The notes under the pieces were generated by a model that saw only the letters and a list, made by a program, of their open reading frames with translations, did no database searches and was not told the origin of the DNA. 6,560 bases of DNA from Deltaproteobacteria bacterium (GTDB lineage: Bacteria > Desulfobacterota > Desulfuromonadia > Geobacterales > Pseudopelobacteraceae), in contig JAURXC010000035.1 in the NCBI GenBank assembly GCA_030654645.1, positions 1 through 6,560 of the forward strand, in the 5' to 3' direction. Each line of letters opens with the position of its first letter. The stretch's first letter is position 1. Below are positions 5,495-6,560 of the stretch, piece by piece. Both the position numbers and the translations under genes were made by a program.

Positions 5495-6289
5495 TCATCC
5501 CCCCTTTGCCATAAGTCTGTAGAGCGTATCGATCTGGCCCTTGAGATGGCCGAAGGAAACCTCGAGGACATGGAAGAAGATGGTAAGCGTCATGCCGAGT
5601 ATTATCAGTCCCAAACCGATATTCAGCGGCATGCTGATCATAAAGACGTTCATCTGCGGAAAGGAGCGCGCCATAATTCCAAGCGCGACAGTCGTAAGAA
5701 GTAGTGCCACCATCACCGGCGCCGCCAGACGGATTCCGATGATGAAAATGTCGGCGGTACGCTGGACCAGGAAATTCAGGAGCTCACCGTTCAGATGCCA
5801 TCCGCCGAGCGGTATGACCCTGAAACTGTCTATGATGGCACGAATAAATAGGTGGTGGATATTAAGCGACAGGAACATGAGTGTTGCAAACAGGGTCTGG
5901 ATCACCGACATGATCTGGGTCTGGGTACCCTGGGACGGATCGATTATCGAGGATATCGTAAATCCCATCTGCATGCCGATGATCTGACCGCTGAAATCGA
6001 CCGCAGCAAAAATAATCTGGGTTATGAAAGCCAGGGTCAGGCCTACCATCAACTCGCTTAACGCCAGCAAGCCCAGGCTGAACGCATCCGTCGGCGTTTC
6101 CGGGACTGCAATGGATAACGTTGGAAAACACACCAACGTTATCATAAAAACCGTGACCACCTTGATACGAATCGGTAGCCTTCTTCCTCCGAATACCGGA
6201 AGTGCTGCAAAAATACCGGCGACACGGCTTAATACCAGCATGAAAAAGATGACTTCGCGGGGAGACGGAAAGGGGAGCAGCGGGAACAT
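5495..6289 (-). CDS. fliR: Flagellar type III export protein FliR
   Basis: FliR is a polytopic inner-membrane protein that assembles with FliP and FliQ into the core entry pore of the flagellar export gate. The 264 residues match the usual family size of about 260. Hydrophobic segments occur near 12-32, 43-62, 70-95, 127-150, 178-205 and 213-240. Recognisable family stretches include PVFGGRRLPIRIK (31-43), GQIIGMQMGF (101-110) followed by DPSQG (117-121), and PQMNVFMISMPLNIGLGL (211-228). The short N-terminus MFPLLPFPSP is typical, which supports the ATG at 6289. The gene starts seven bases after the fliQ stop and has only a weak, distant Shine-Dalgarno (GAGG), so coupling to fliQ translation is likely. 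Its TGA stop is followed in the same frame by flhB. Confidence 0.95.
   Translation of the reverse strand: MFPLLPFPSPREVIFFMLVLSRVAGIFAALPVFGGRRLPIRIKVVTVFMITLVCFPTLSIAVPETPTDAFSLGLLALSELMVGLTLAFITQIIFAAVDFSGQIIGMQMGFTISSIIDPSQGTQTQIMSVIQTLFATLMFLSLNIHHLFIRAIIDSFRVIPLGGWHLNGELLNFLVQRTADIFIIGIRLAAPVMVALLLTTVALGIMARSFPQMNVFMISMPLNIGLGLIILGMTLTIFFHVLEVSFGHLKGQIDTLYRLMAKGG
5499..5507 (-). promoter_or_regulatory. flhB: G-rich Shine-Dalgarno that supports the CTG start of flhB
   Basis: AAAGGGGGG on the minus strand ends seven bases before CTG 5491-5489, an ideal distance for initiation there. It lies within the last codons of fliR. An ATG overlapping the fliR stop (5498-5496) is too close to this site and is in the wrong frame, closing after four codons. 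The site therefore favours the CTG. Confidence 0.5.
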
Positions 6290-6296
6290 GAAAGCA

Positions 6297-6560
6297 CTAA
6301 CGCCTCATAAGTGCGATAAATGAGTAGATTTCTCGTGTGAAATCACCCATATAGCTCATCATCCACGGAAAGAAGATGATCATGGCAACCATCACGGCGA
6401 CTATTTTAGGAGCGAAAGCCAGCGTGGCCTCGTTGATGGAGGTTACCGCCTGGAAGACGCTTATCAAGAGGCCTATTACAAGACTTGCGATCAGCAGCGG
6501 GGCTGCCAGCAGCATGGTGGCTTCGAAACTTCGGCGGGCAAGTTGGACCACTAATTCGGG
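6297..6560 (-). CDS. fliQ: Flagellar type III export protein FliQ (N-terminus cut by window edge)
   Basis: FliQ is a small two-helix membrane protein of the export-gate core, present in several copies around FliP and FliR. The visible 87 codons begin PELVVQLARRSFE and run to the TAG at 6299-6297. Family members are about 89 residues and usually begin with Met, one residue, then PE, so only about two codons are missing to the right of the window. A GTG at 6551-6549 could be mistaken for the start, but it lies inside the conserved VVQLARR segment. Two hydrophobic helices are visible, at about 15-38 and 49-70, separated by the conserved loop FQAVTSINEATLAFAPK. The C-terminal DFTREIY motif is also typical. 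fliP would be expected immediately upstream, outside the window. Confidence 0.95.
   Translation of the reverse strand, partial: PELVVQLARRSFEATMLLAAPLLIASLVIGLLISVFQAVTSINEATLAFAPKIVAVMVAMIIFFPWMMSYMGDFTREIYSFIALMRR

Noticed and set aside
5484..5498. Programmed +1 frameshift from the ATG overlapping the fliR stop into flhB
   Set aside because: A +1 shift at GGC TGA would be required, but GGC is not a slippery codon for re-pairing and the site does not resemble the RF2-type signal. A CTG start is simpler.

Overview
The window looks like chromosomal DNA from a flagellated Gram-negative bacterium, most likely a Desulfuromonadales/Geobacter-type deltaproteobacterium. That placement is inference. 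It rests on the protein sequences (FliQ, FliR, FlhB, and a conserved unknown protein resembling family TIGR04442), the mixed base composition and the gene order. All seven genes I can support lie on the minus strand, so the window reads right to left biologically. I see no mobile element, CRISPR array, tRNA or rRNA.

Right end (about 4418-6560): three flagellar export-gate genes in the order fliQ (start cut by the window edge), fliR, flhB. They are packed into one transcription unit. The three proteins sit in the inner-membrane export gate of the flagellar type III secretion apparatus. The fliR/flhB junction is unusual. flhB is in the same reading frame as fliR, separated by one TGA, and has no ATG/GTG/TTG that would include its conserved basic N-terminus. 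The best start is a CTG seven bases after a purine-rich Shine-Dalgarno.

Middle (3166-4383): where flhA often follows flhB, there is instead a class II tRNA nucleotidyltransferase/poly(A) polymerase-family gene with an HD domain. A 196-base gap follows. It carries a run of four short inverted repeats, a sigma-54-like element on the opposite strand, and a hairpin over the ribosome-binding region of the next gene.

Left-middle (356-2969): a PhnP-like metallo-beta-lactamase-fold hydrolase is tightly coupled to a 612-residue soluble protein of unknown function. The stop codon of the first overlaps the Shine-Dalgarno of the second.

Left end (1-355): an AT-rich stretch (my hand count is 137 G+C in 360 bases, against roughly half in two 60-base lines sampled from the operon genes) holds a good sigma-70-type promoter and the first 71 codons of a secreted protein resembling the N-terminus of M6-family metalloproteases. 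It appears to be a separate transcription unit. No intrinsic terminator is recognisable between it and the operon.
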